A stretch of DNA of 5,530 nt from the NCBI GenBank assembly GCA_937875715.1, contig CALEHZ010000303.1, forward strand, positions 1 to 5,530, in the 5' to 3' direction. This document shows, piece after piece, positions 1 to 4,951 of this stretch (positions within the stretch are counted from its first letter, which is position 1; each line of letters starts with the position of its first letter). Under the pieces are notes generated by a model, which was not told the origin of the DNA, made no database searches, and saw only the letters and a list, made by a program, of their open reading frames with translations. Source of the DNA: an uncultured Campylobacter sp. GTDB taxonomy: Bacteria; Campylobacterota; Campylobacteria; Campylobacterales; Campylobacteraceae. The translations under genes were made by a program, and so were the position numbers.

Positions 1-1
1 A

Positions 2-348
2 ATGTGCGCGATGCTAAGCTGAAGGCTGATTACGCGCATCCTCTCGGATACAGAGATTGCCGAAATCGCCGAGAAGTATCTACATGGAAAAACCACATAC
101 AGCTGGCGGAGCAGTATGGCTGTTGTCGACGAGCTATTGTAAATGCGCTGAAAAAGAGCAGTATTACGGCAACTAAGGCCAAAGCCCAGGAAGTGCTGAA
201 TCCGGATGACGTGATAAAAATGTATAGCGAATACCACACGACGGCAGAGATTGCCAAGAAGTACGGAGTCAATCCGAACTCAGTAATCAGATGTCTCAGG
301 AGTAATGGAGTGGCAATCAGGAGCAGGTGGGATTATCCGAGATACTAA
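2..348 (+). pseudogene. Tandem helix-turn-helix protein, frameshifted
   Basis: Two helix-turn-helix repeats of about 45 residues lie in tandem, but in different frames. Frame 2 (bases 23-103) encodes LSDTEIAEIAEKYLHGKTTYS. The text then continues in frame 1 from base 103 as LAEQYGCCRRAIVNALKK, and a second repeat follows (LNPDDVIKMYSEYHTTAEIAKKYGV...RCLRSNG). The second repeat is intact and acts as a template, showing that the first repeat is whole only if one base is restored near AGC|CTG at 101-105. Upstream, frame 2 hits a TGA at 20-22 while frame 1 stays open from GTG at 4, so a second, compensating shift lies near 20-35. The repeats resemble the DNA-binding domains of resolvases and small phage regulators; the target is unknown. 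The gene stops at TAA 346-348. Base composition is unlike the rest of the window. It may be a decayed gene or carry sequencing indels; the left end is cut by the window. Confidence 0.55.
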
Positions 349-494
349 TTCCCGAAAAGTATACACTATGTCAGATCCGCAGGCAGTGGGATCTCCAGGG
401 GGTTAGTTATAGAATCTGAGCCACCTACGTTCTTTAGTTTTAGGCAGTCTCACTATTAGTGTATTAGCAAAATCGGGTTCAAACTTATTCCTGC
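349..494. other. Gene-free stretch, unassigned
   Basis: No coding frame of useful length or RNA gene is visible. The only structure is a short inverted repeat, AGATCC at 373-378 with GGATCT at 389-394. It has a 10-base loop and no T-run after it, so it is not a convincing terminator. It lies between the converging ends of the broken helix-turn-helix gene and the minus-strand frame at 495. Confidence 0.5.
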
Positions 495-773
495 TTATTT
501 GAAGAATATGCGCTGGGAATGATTCGGTCTATCCACTCCGATTTCTGGCATATCTATCGCAATGATCATCTGTAGTAAGTTTGATAATAACTGTTTTACA
601 TCTTTTCTATATGGTTTTGGATCTGTTACTAACGCGCTATGTAATCTGGCGCTCAGTTCGCCAAAGAAGATTTCTCCATTTTTCTCTGTAAGCTGATCCA
701 TAAGCCATAAGTAAGAAGGGCTCCACCTGAGACTACCTCTCAGGACCTCTTTATCCTCAGAATAAAAAATCAT
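495..773 (-). CDS. Hypothetical protein, probably truncated at its N-terminus
   Basis: I do not recognise this product. The frame reads from an ATG at 773 (or 806) to a stop at 495-497. It gives about 92-103 residues, including SPSYLWLMDQLTEKNG, GELSARLHSALVTDP and QLLSNLLQMIIAIDMPEIG. The sequence looks like a globular helical protein and has no obvious motif. The composition change at about 731-770 falls inside its first codons: the residues before FYSEDKE (MILKIACQGFL) are encoded by AT-rich sequence that on the other strand reads as the tail of a different gene. The true start is therefore probably missing. No clear ribosome binding site precedes either ATG. It belongs with the GC-richer first block, not with the Campylobacter-like remainder. 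Calling it a gene is moderately uncertain; it could be a chance frame. Confidence 0.35.
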   Translation of the reverse strand: MIFYSEDKEVLRGSLRWSPSYLWLMDQLTEKNGEIFFGELSARLHSALVTDPKPYRKDVKQLLSNLLQMIIAIDMPEIGVDRPNHSQRIFFK

Positions 774-841
774 TAAAAACCCTTGACAAGCAATTTTTAA
801 AATCAAAGAATTTTAGCAAAATTTCTTTTAAAAGGGGCTGA
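761..841 (+). pseudogene. C-terminal tail of the gene upstream of the tape measure gene
   Basis: A frame ending at TGA 839-841 encodes a basic tail, NKKSLKTLDKQFL followed by KSKNFSKISFKRG. It has no start codon before the in-frame stop at 728-730. The stop lies two bases before the tape measure ATG, the tight packing usual within phage morphogenesis operons, where a tail assembly chaperone gene commonly precedes the tape measure gene. I infer that this is the surviving end of such a gene, cut off where the GC-richer block begins. It is too short to identify. The ribosome binding site of the next gene (AAAGGGG, 831-837) lies within its last codons. Confidence 0.35.
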
Positions 842-843
842 AA

Positions 844-1848
844 ATGGCTAAAGGAACTATAAATACAAGAGTAAAAGCAGACGCAAAAGAATTTAAAGCC
901 GAAATGAAAGCTGTCGCAGGAGCGATAGAAAACATATCAAAGCAATTACAAAATAGCAACGAACGTTTAAAAATAAGCTCTCAAAGCTTTGGATTATTTA
1001 GCAAAAACACAAAAGGCGTAGTAGCTGACCTAGCACATTTAAGCCAAGCATTAAGTGGTTTTAAGGGGGCATTTAATTTTATTTCAGGCTATGCCAGCGA
1101 GTTTATCAAAACCGCTGATGCAATAAACACAATGAACGCTAGGCTAAAGCTAACCACCACAAGCACGGCGCATTTTGAAGCTTTAAAAAATTCAATCAAT
1201 GAAATAGCAAGGGCGACATATTCAAGCACTGAGAGCATAAGCAATTTATTTATAAATCTAAATCAGTCTTTAAGCGAAATGGGGCTGTCTCAAAAACAAG
1301 CACTTGAAATGGCACAAACTCTAAGCCAAGCCCTAAAAGTAGGTGGGGCAAGTGCTATTGATGCCGAAAGAGCTATCACGCAGTTTAGCCAAGCACTTAG
1401 CACTGGTAAATTACAAGGGCAAGATTTTAAGGCGATGATACAGGCTGCCCCAAGCTTGCTAAAAAATATGGCAGATGCCTTAGGCGTTACAACCGGTGAG
1501 CTTAGAGGGATGGCTACAGCTGGCGAGCTAACAAATGAAAAGCTAGTTGCTGCTTTTGCTAATATGAAAGATGAAATGGCTAAAACATACGCTTCTATGC
1601 CAGTAAGCGTAGAAAATGCTATGACTGTGATGAATAATAGCATAGATAATTTTATAGAAAATTTAAATCTAGCAATATCGGCAAACTCAGCTTTAAGCAC
1701 ATATTGGATAAAAATAACATTTTTAAATGCTGCATTTTTTACGCACTGGAAGAACATCAAAAGCAAATCAAAGCTAATCAAAATAAATCAAAAGAAGCTT
1801 AAAATAAACTTAAATGGTGGGTTAAGCTCACCCGTTTTAATGGCTTAA
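844..1848 (+). pseudogene. Phage tail tape measure protein, N-terminal part only
   Basis: The start ATG at 844 follows AAAGGGG at 831-837. Residues 1-80 are helical and lysine-rich. Residues about 85-250 match the conserved N-terminal tape measure domain, with hallmark stretches GGASAIDAERAITQFSQAL, GKLQGQDFKAMIQAAPSLL and ALGVTTGELRGMATAGELT. In a complete phage this protein sets tail length inside the tail tube, and these proteins usually run to 600 residues or more, so at 334 residues this one is truncated. The text degrades after about residue 299: the run of six T at 1735-1740 ends the believable frame. From 1740 another frame reads YALEEHQKQIKANQ...KEA to a stop at 1800-1802. One extra T would join the two into a protein of about 319 residues. 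The missing middle and C-terminal regions indicate a prophage remnant, probably nonfunctional. The domain call is secure; the frameshift is an inference. Confidence 0.8.
1816..1838 (+). terminator. Weak hairpin with T-run after the tape measure remnant
   Basis: GGGT (1819-1822) can pair with ACCC (1830-1833), and GTTTT follows. Alternatively GGTG (1816-1819) pairs with CACC (1829-1832). The stem is short. It lies 14 bases past the alternative stop at 1800-1802 but inside the annotated frame that runs to 1848. This supports 1802 as the original gene end. The terminator call is tentative. Confidence 0.3.
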
Positions 1849-2228
1849 AGCTATGAAATAATAGCATTTTAAAAGTTTAAGCAAAGATAGATTACCCAAA
1901 TAATTACTTATTTAGTTTTTGTTTGTTTTTATATACACAAAAAAGAAAGTAGCATTCTAGTGTATTTTTTTAAGTGATAGCATTTTAACATATTTTTTCT
2001 TTATTTGGCGTAAATTTTAGCTCCTTTTAAGACTTTCAATCACTCTCAAATATCGGTAAAATCTTTATTAAAATGATAAATTGTTTATATTTTTGGAATG
2101 TTTAACTTCCCCTAAATACCCTCTATAAATACACGAATTTCTTAAAAAATGCACACTTCAGCAAACTATAAAGAAAGTTTTTTTTAATTATTGTAATCTT
2201 TCAAAAATTTTTTTAAAAAGGAGATAAA
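1849..2228. other. AT-rich gene-free region upstream of the mobilization module
   Basis: About 380 bases hold no coding frame. The stretch contains three spaced copies of TAGCATT(T/C)TA at 1862, 1950 and 1978, long T-runs, and a possible promoter just before the gene at 2229. It separates prophage remains from the mobilization genes and probably carries their control region. Confidence 0.5.
2167..2172 (+). promoter_or_regulatory. Possible -10 element for the 2229 gene
   Basis: TATAAA lies 57 bases before the ATG at 2229. Campylobacter sigma-70 promoters generally lack a conserved -35 box and rely on the -10 element with T-rich upstream DNA, so the absence of a -35 does not argue against it. 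In such AT-rich DNA this hexamer is expected often by chance. Confidence 0.25.
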
Positions 2229-2462
2229 ATGAAATCAATTAAAACACTAGCTGATGGTTGGCTAAGTCCAGAAAACTTGCAAGAAAAATACGCCATCTCA
2301 ACAAGCGTACAAGCGCTTTTAAGAATGAAAAAGCGCCAAGAAAGCGATAAACACCCTTTACCATTTACTAAAGTAGGCAAACGCATACTTTATAGAAAAG
2401 AACTAATTGAAAAGTGGCTTTTGGCAAATCAAAGCAATAACGCTTATTCATTAGAAGATTAA
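2229..2462 (+). CDS. AlpA/excisionase-like DNA-binding protein
   Basis: This 77-residue protein has the layout of small MerR-type winged helix-turn-helix proteins used as excisionases and AlpA-like regulators. LSPENLQEKYAIS (12-24) forms the first helix and turn. STSVQALLRMKKR (24-36) would be the recognition helix. The wing is PLPFTKVGKRILYRKE (43-58), and ELIEKWL (58-64) is the closing helix. The closing KxGxRxxYRxExIxxWL pattern is characteristic. The start is fixed by AAGGAG (2218-2223) five bases before ATG. The next gene begins 15 bases after the stop with an identical ribosome binding site, so the two are almost certainly co-transcribed. By position it could be the recombination directionality factor of an integrative element, or a regulator of the relaxase operon. 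The fold call is firm; the specific role is inferred. Confidence 0.75.
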   Translation: MKSIKTLADGWLSPENLQEKYAISTSVQALLRMKKRQESDKHPLPFTKVGKRILYRKELIEKWLLANQSNNAYSLED

Positions 2463-2477
2463 TTAAAAGGAGAAAAA

Positions 2478-2687
2478 ATGACAACAGCAGAAAATAGAAA
2501 AAGAATTGAGAATCAGCAAAAGCAAGAGAGAGATAAGGCTATTAAGACTGAGCTAAAAATCACGCAATTAAAGGGCAGATTATCAGCCCTTGATGGTATG
2601 ATTAAACACGCTCAAAACGAAAAAAGCAAAATCACGCTAGAACTACGAAATTTAGGGGCTTCTACACCGAAATCTAACTTACGTTAA
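2478..2687 (+). CDS. Small coiled-coil protein of the mobilization module
   Basis: This is a 69-residue, highly charged, almost wholly helical protein. Residues about 5-58 show heptad-like spacing (IENQQKQERDKAIKTELKITQ, with later leucines and isoleucines in LKGRLSALDGMIKHAQ), consistent with a coiled coil or dimer. The tail LGASTPKSNLR is polar. AAGGAG at 2467-2472 stands five bases before ATG. It follows the AlpA-like gene by 15 bases and precedes the candidate oriT and the relaxase gene. Small helical proteins in this position are often MobC-type accessory factors that help the relaxase bind oriT, but no ribbon-helix-helix or other named domain is visible. The accessory role is therefore inferred from context only. 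I do not recognise the family. Confidence 0.6.
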   Translation: MTTAENRKRIENQQKQERDKAIKTELKITQLKGRLSALDGMIKHAQNEKSKITLELRNLGASTPKSNLR

Positions 2688-2728
2688 TGGTAGCGATGTA
2701 CAACGCTTTAAAGACGCTAAAATGATGA

Positions 2729-2734
2729 TATATT
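2729..2734 (+). promoter_or_regulatory. Possible -10 element for the relaxase transcript
   Basis: TATATT lies in the AT-rich gap between the small coiled-coil gene and the folded GC-rich block, with TTTAAA 16 bases upstream. If used, the relaxase mRNA would carry the whole fold in its 5' leader. The sequence support is weak. Confidence 0.2.
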
Positions 2735-2757
2735 CATAACTAACACGAGTTCAGCCT

Positions 2758-2775
2758 CGCAGAGCAAAAGGCGAC
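2758..2775 (+). repeat. Outer inverted-repeat arm, left
   Basis: CGCAGAGCAAAAGGCGAC is the reverse complement of 2882-2899 apart from one A/C opposition at the sixth base. The central GCAAAAGGCGAC block is perfect. Confidence 0.9.
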
Positions 2776-2789
2776 TGGGTGGCTAAGGG

Positions 2790-2869
2790 CAGAGCTTGCG
2801 ACGCCATTAGTCATCTCGGTCGTATTTTGCAAAATACGACCCATACCACACACACCGCCGCAAGCTCTG
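2790..2869 (+). repeat. Middle inverted repeat of the candidate oriT
   Basis: CAGAGCTTGCG at 2790-2800 is the exact reverse complement of CGCAAGCTCTG at 2859-2869. It is separated from the outer stem by an asymmetric internal loop and encloses the central palindrome. Confidence 0.9.
2818..2841. repeat. Perfect 24-base palindrome
   Basis: The half-site GGTCGTATTTTG is followed immediately by its exact reverse complement. It can form a 12-bp cruciform or hairpin stem (loop bases taken from the centre), or serve as a binding site for a symmetric dimer. It sits at the tip of the nested fold. Confidence 0.9.
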
Positions 2870-2881
2870 GTGGTATGGAGG

Positions 2882-2899
2882 GTCGCCTTTTGCCCTGCG
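2882..2899 (+). repeat. Outer inverted-repeat arm, right
   Basis: GTCGCCTTTTGCCCTGCG pairs with 2758-2775. It ends 36 bases before the relaxase ATG. Confidence 0.9.
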
Positions 2900-2935
2900 G
2901 GGTTGCCAATCATACCAATTTGAAAAGGAGACATA

Positions 2936-4543
2936 ATGAACTATAAGACAAACGACTATGCAAGTATTGCACACGATTTTAGAGATAGCGAGACTGAAAA
3001 TAGAGTATTTACTGACATTCCAAACAGCTATTGGTCGCCAAATGCTGATAGTTATAGCAATATACAACATTATAATAACATTGAAAATCTACGCAAAGAG
3101 ATAGAATTAGAGCGTATGAGCTACTACGAATTAGCAACTGGTCAAAAAGTCCAAGCAAAGACTGCTCTACTATATTCTGCTGTGTTTGAAGTGGCTGAGG
3201 ACACAGAGGCTAGTGATATTTATGAGAGCATAGGAAGAGCCCTAGAAAGCGATCTTGATACCAAAATATATGGGATAGCGATACATAAAGACGAGGGTGT
3301 GCTAATAGACAAAGAAAGTGGTAGAGCTTTAACTAGTGGTGTGGATTTTGCGTGGGATGAGAAACAAGGTCGTTTTTGGTTGCTGAGCTACAATAACAGC
3401 ACAGCAGAATTTGAGCGTTTGAGACCACTAAGTGAGGCAGAATTAAAAGAGAACTACGAGATTAAGCGAAACTGCCACGCACACTTGCTATTTTGTGGAT
3501 TACGCAGTGATGGGACAAGCATAAAATCAGAGCTAAACAGCGATAAGAAAATTAAAAAGCTAGAAAGCTTAGGAATTACTCCAAGCACAGCCAAAAAAGC
3601 CTTTAATAAGGCTAACTATTTTGGCGAAAATAGCCAGTGGGCTACAAAATACCACGAGTTATACAATAACACATTTAAGCATAAACAGCCTATTAAAAAT
3701 ACAATGCTACAAAAGGGGCAAGAAGGCGAAATAGTGAGGCTCTTTAAAGCCTTAGTGGCAAAAAACAAACAAGGCTCTAAGAATAAAGCACAAGCCAAGC
3801 AAATAGAGGGCATTTTAAAAGACGAATTTAAAGGCTTAAAACGGATAAATGGCTATAAATATTTTGTGGCATACGCAAATCAACTAGCTTACACTGATGA
3901 GCCTTTGACACAAAAACAATACAAGGCTTTTTTAACAATGCTGAAACAATCTAACGGTGATGCACTTATTCAAAGCATAGTGGCTATGGATAGCAAACAA
4001 GAATCAAAAGAGCTACAAGAGAAATTTTTAAGCCAAAAAGAGCTAGAAAAACAGCTAAAAGAGATTAAAAAAGCAGAAACTGGTAAAGGTTGGACTGCTG
4101 AATTTTTTGGAAAGATAGGAAGTTTAATAGGTGGTCAATATACGCAAAAAGAGCTAGATGAGAAAATCGCAAAGATAAAAGCAGAGTTTAGCCTAAAAAT
4201 AGCCCAAAAAGACAATAAAATCGCAGAGTTAGAGGAACAAAATAAGATTTTAAAAGCTGAAAATAGCGAAATGAAGGCTTGTCTTAGCGATATTTGCGAG
4301 AGCTTAGACTTAGAAAAACCACGAATTATAGATTTTTGCAAACCGAATTTTTTAAAAAGCTTGGCTTGGAAGATAAAAAGTCGTATAAAAGCGCTTTTAT
4401 CCCTAAATCGCTCAGAAGTGGCTCAAATTTCAACGAAGAGCAATTTAGATGAATTATATCCAAAAGAGCAAAAAACGCTTGAAAATACTGAAAAACAAAT
4501 AATAGAGAAAAAAGAAAAAATGAAACCGGTTAAACAACGATGA
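2936..4543 (+). CDS. MobV/Pre-like relaxase (mobilization protein)
   Basis: This 535-residue protein would nick one DNA strand at oriT and guide the strand during conjugative mobilization. The layout fits MobV (Pre/Mob). Residues 11-30 (IAHDFRDSETENRVFTDIPN) mirror the N-terminal motif I, where MobM of pMV158 carries its catalytic histidine in FKHNERVFETHSNKD; H13 is the counterpart. YYELATGQKVQAKTALLYSAV (63-83) matches the second region. The metal-binding motif is split: HKDE (117-120), then about 60 extra residues, then HAH (181-183) in NCHAHLLFCGL. In classical MobV proteins these sit together as HxDExxPHxH. Residues about 355-450 form a charged coiled coil, and the tail is very lysine-rich. 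AAGGAG at 2925-2930 fixes the start. It follows the candidate oriT directly and ends at a strong terminator. The family assignment is by motif reading only. Confidence 0.7.
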   Translation: MNYKTNDYASIAHDFRDSETENRVFTDIPNSYWSPNADSYSNIQHYNNIENLRKEIELERMSYYELATGQKVQAKTALLYSAVFEVAEDTEASDIYESIGRALESDLDTKIYGIAIHKDEGVLIDKESGRALTSGVDFAWDEKQGRFWLLSYNNSTAEFERLRPLSEAELKENYEIKRNCHAHLLFCGLRSDGTSIKSELNSDKKIKKLESLGITPSTAKKAFNKANYFGENSQWATKYHELYNNTFKHKQPIKNTMLQKGQEGEIVRLFKALVAKNKQGSKNKAQAKQIEGILKDEFKGLKRINGYKYFVAYANQLAYTDEPLTQKQYKAFLTMLKQSNGDALIQSIVAMDSKQESKELQEKFLSQKELEKQLKEIKKAETGKGWTAEFFGKIGSLIGGQYTQKELDEKIAKIKAEFSLKIAQKDNKIAELEEQNKILKAENSEMKACLSDICESLDLEKPRIIDFCKPNFLKSLAWKIKSRIKALLSLNRSEVAQISTKSNLDELYPKEQKTLENTEKQIIEKKEKMKPVKQR

Positions 4544-4575
4544 AAAGTACCTAGCTTAGGTGCTTTTAAAGTATT
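4543..4575 (+). terminator. Intrinsic terminator of the relaxase operon
   Basis: The stem AAAAGTACCTA (4543-4553) pairs with TAGGTGCTTTT (4557-4567) over 11 positions with one G-U pair. The loop is GCT, and AAAGTATTTTTT follows. It begins on the last base of the relaxase stop codon, closing the mobilization operon. Confidence 0.8.
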
Positions 4576-4610
4576 TTTTACATTAAAAAGAATTGAGTAA
4601 AATTAGTTAG

Positions 4611-4624
4611 TGGTGCCCGGGACC
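4611..4624 (-). other. tRNA 3'-end-like sequence, candidate att core
   Basis: On the minus strand this reads GGTCCCGGGCACCA: the last bases of a T-stem, a CCCGGGC acceptor strand, a discriminator A and an encoded CCA. It resembles the end of a bacterial tRNA-Leu with a GCCCGGG acceptor stem. The rest of a tRNA is absent: the bases on the far side (TTAGCACAATAATT on the plus strand) do not continue a T-arm. A CCCGGG run is striking in such AT-rich DNA. Integrative elements commonly carry a short tRNA 3' end as the crossover core. The tRNA resemblance is seen; the att role is inferred. Confidence 0.5.
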
Positions 4625-4673
4625 TTAGCACAATAATTGCTATGTATGCTACTTATATTCATCATTATATATT

Positions 4674-4695
4674 TTTTGGGACGCCATTTTGGGAC
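4674..4695 (+). repeat. Direct repeat TTTTGGGAC, two copies
   Basis: Copies lie at 4674-4682 and 4687-4695, starting 13 bases apart, about 50 bases from the tRNA-like core. Short tandem repeats of this style beside an att core are typical of tyrosine-integrase arm-binding sites, as in P4-type islands; that function is inferred. Confidence 0.6.
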
Positions 4696-4810
4696 TCTTA
4701 TTGTTTTTTTAATTGTTTTATAAAATTAGTTGCACTATTAGTAAAAATGCCAAAATGACTAAAATAGAGCATTAATGCTGATATATAGTGTTTATAATGT
4801 TTTTTGTGTA

Positions 4811-4869
4811 TGCCTATAAATTGCCTAAAATTGCCTAATGTTTAATAGAATTTTAGGCAATTTTAGGCA
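4811..4869. repeat. TGCCTA array forming a 17-bp inverted repeat
   Basis: TGCCTA occurs at 4811, 4822 and 4832, and its complement TAGGCA at 4854 and 4864, with unit spacing of 10-11 bases. TGCCTAAAATTGCCTAA (4822-4838) is the exact reverse complement of 4853-4869, with a 14-base spacer. Both hairpin formation and helical-phase binding by a protein are possible. No T-run follows the stem on either strand, so it is not a standard terminator. Confidence 0.85.
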
Positions 4870-4951
4870 TAGATTAGTTAATTAGCGAAGTAGCCAAGAA
4901 AGCGTTATATCAATTTTATAGCTCGTTCTTAGACTATTTGGCAGTATTACC

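Larger units (their letters stand above)
2758..2899. other. Nested inverted-repeat region, candidate oriT
   Basis: This is a GC-rich island (34 of 60 bases G+C at 2761-2820) in AT-rich DNA, placed directly before the relaxase start. Three nested pairings are visible. The outer arm CGCAGAGCAAAAGGCGAC (2758-2775) pairs with 2882-2899, 17 of 18 bases. The middle arm CAGAGCTTGCG (2790-2800) pairs perfectly with 2859-2869. A perfect 24-base palindrome lies in the centre at 2818-2841. Transfer origins typically hold inverted repeats beside the relaxase gene, so oriT is the leading reading. A structured RNA leader controlling relaxase translation, or a plasmid single-strand origin, would look similar. 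No reading frame on either strand within it looks coding. The structure is seen directly; the oriT role is inferred. Confidence 0.5.
4544..4951. other. Gene-free attachment-type region
   Basis: About 400 bases lie between the relaxase stop and the convergent minus-strand gene. They hold, in order, the terminator, a 14-base tRNA-3'-end-like sequence, two TTTTGGGAC repeats and a five-copy TGCCTA array. No coding frame was found. The order suggests a site-specific recombination region. Confidence 0.6.

Noticed and set aside
474..482. GGGTTCAAA as the T-loop of a tRNA
   Set aside because: The flanking bases form no T-stem, acceptor stem or anticodon arm.
783..811. TTGACA at 783-788 as a -35 promoter box for the tape measure gene
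   Set aside because: No acceptable -10 hexamer lies 16-18 bases downstream, and the bases fall inside the coding tail of the preceding gene fragment.
1734..1741. Programmed -1 frameshift site at the T-run in the tape measure gene
   Set aside because: The zero-frame phasing GCA TTT TTT ACG does not give an X XXY YYZ heptamer, and no stimulatory structure was seen close downstream. An indel is simpler.
1290..1781. Minus-strand open frame of 163 codons inside the tape measure gene
   Set aside because: It lies wholly opposite a recognised tape measure domain, has no ribosome binding site, and its alanine/serine-rich text is what the complement of that gene produces.
2758..2899. Retron-type noncoding RNA (long inverted repeats flanking a structured segment)
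   Set aside because: No reverse transcriptase gene is nearby, and the adjacent gene carries relaxase motifs.
2740..3070. Two overlapping minus-strand open frames across the folded region and relaxase start
   Set aside because: They arise from the inverted repeats and the complement of the relaxase gene, with no ribosome binding site or protein-like pattern.
3616..4341. Minus-strand open frames opposite the relaxase gene
   Set aside because: They are shadows of the relaxase coding sequence, rich in Phe/Leu/Ser/Cys, as expected from the complement of Lys/Glu-rich codons.
4768..4779. Palindrome AGCATTAATGCT as an operator
   Set aside because: It is a short palindrome in AT-rich DNA with no partner copy or nearby start codon, so chance is a sufficient explanation.
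4811..4869. CRISPR array
   Set aside because: The repeated unit is only 6-10 bases with no unique spacers of uniform length.
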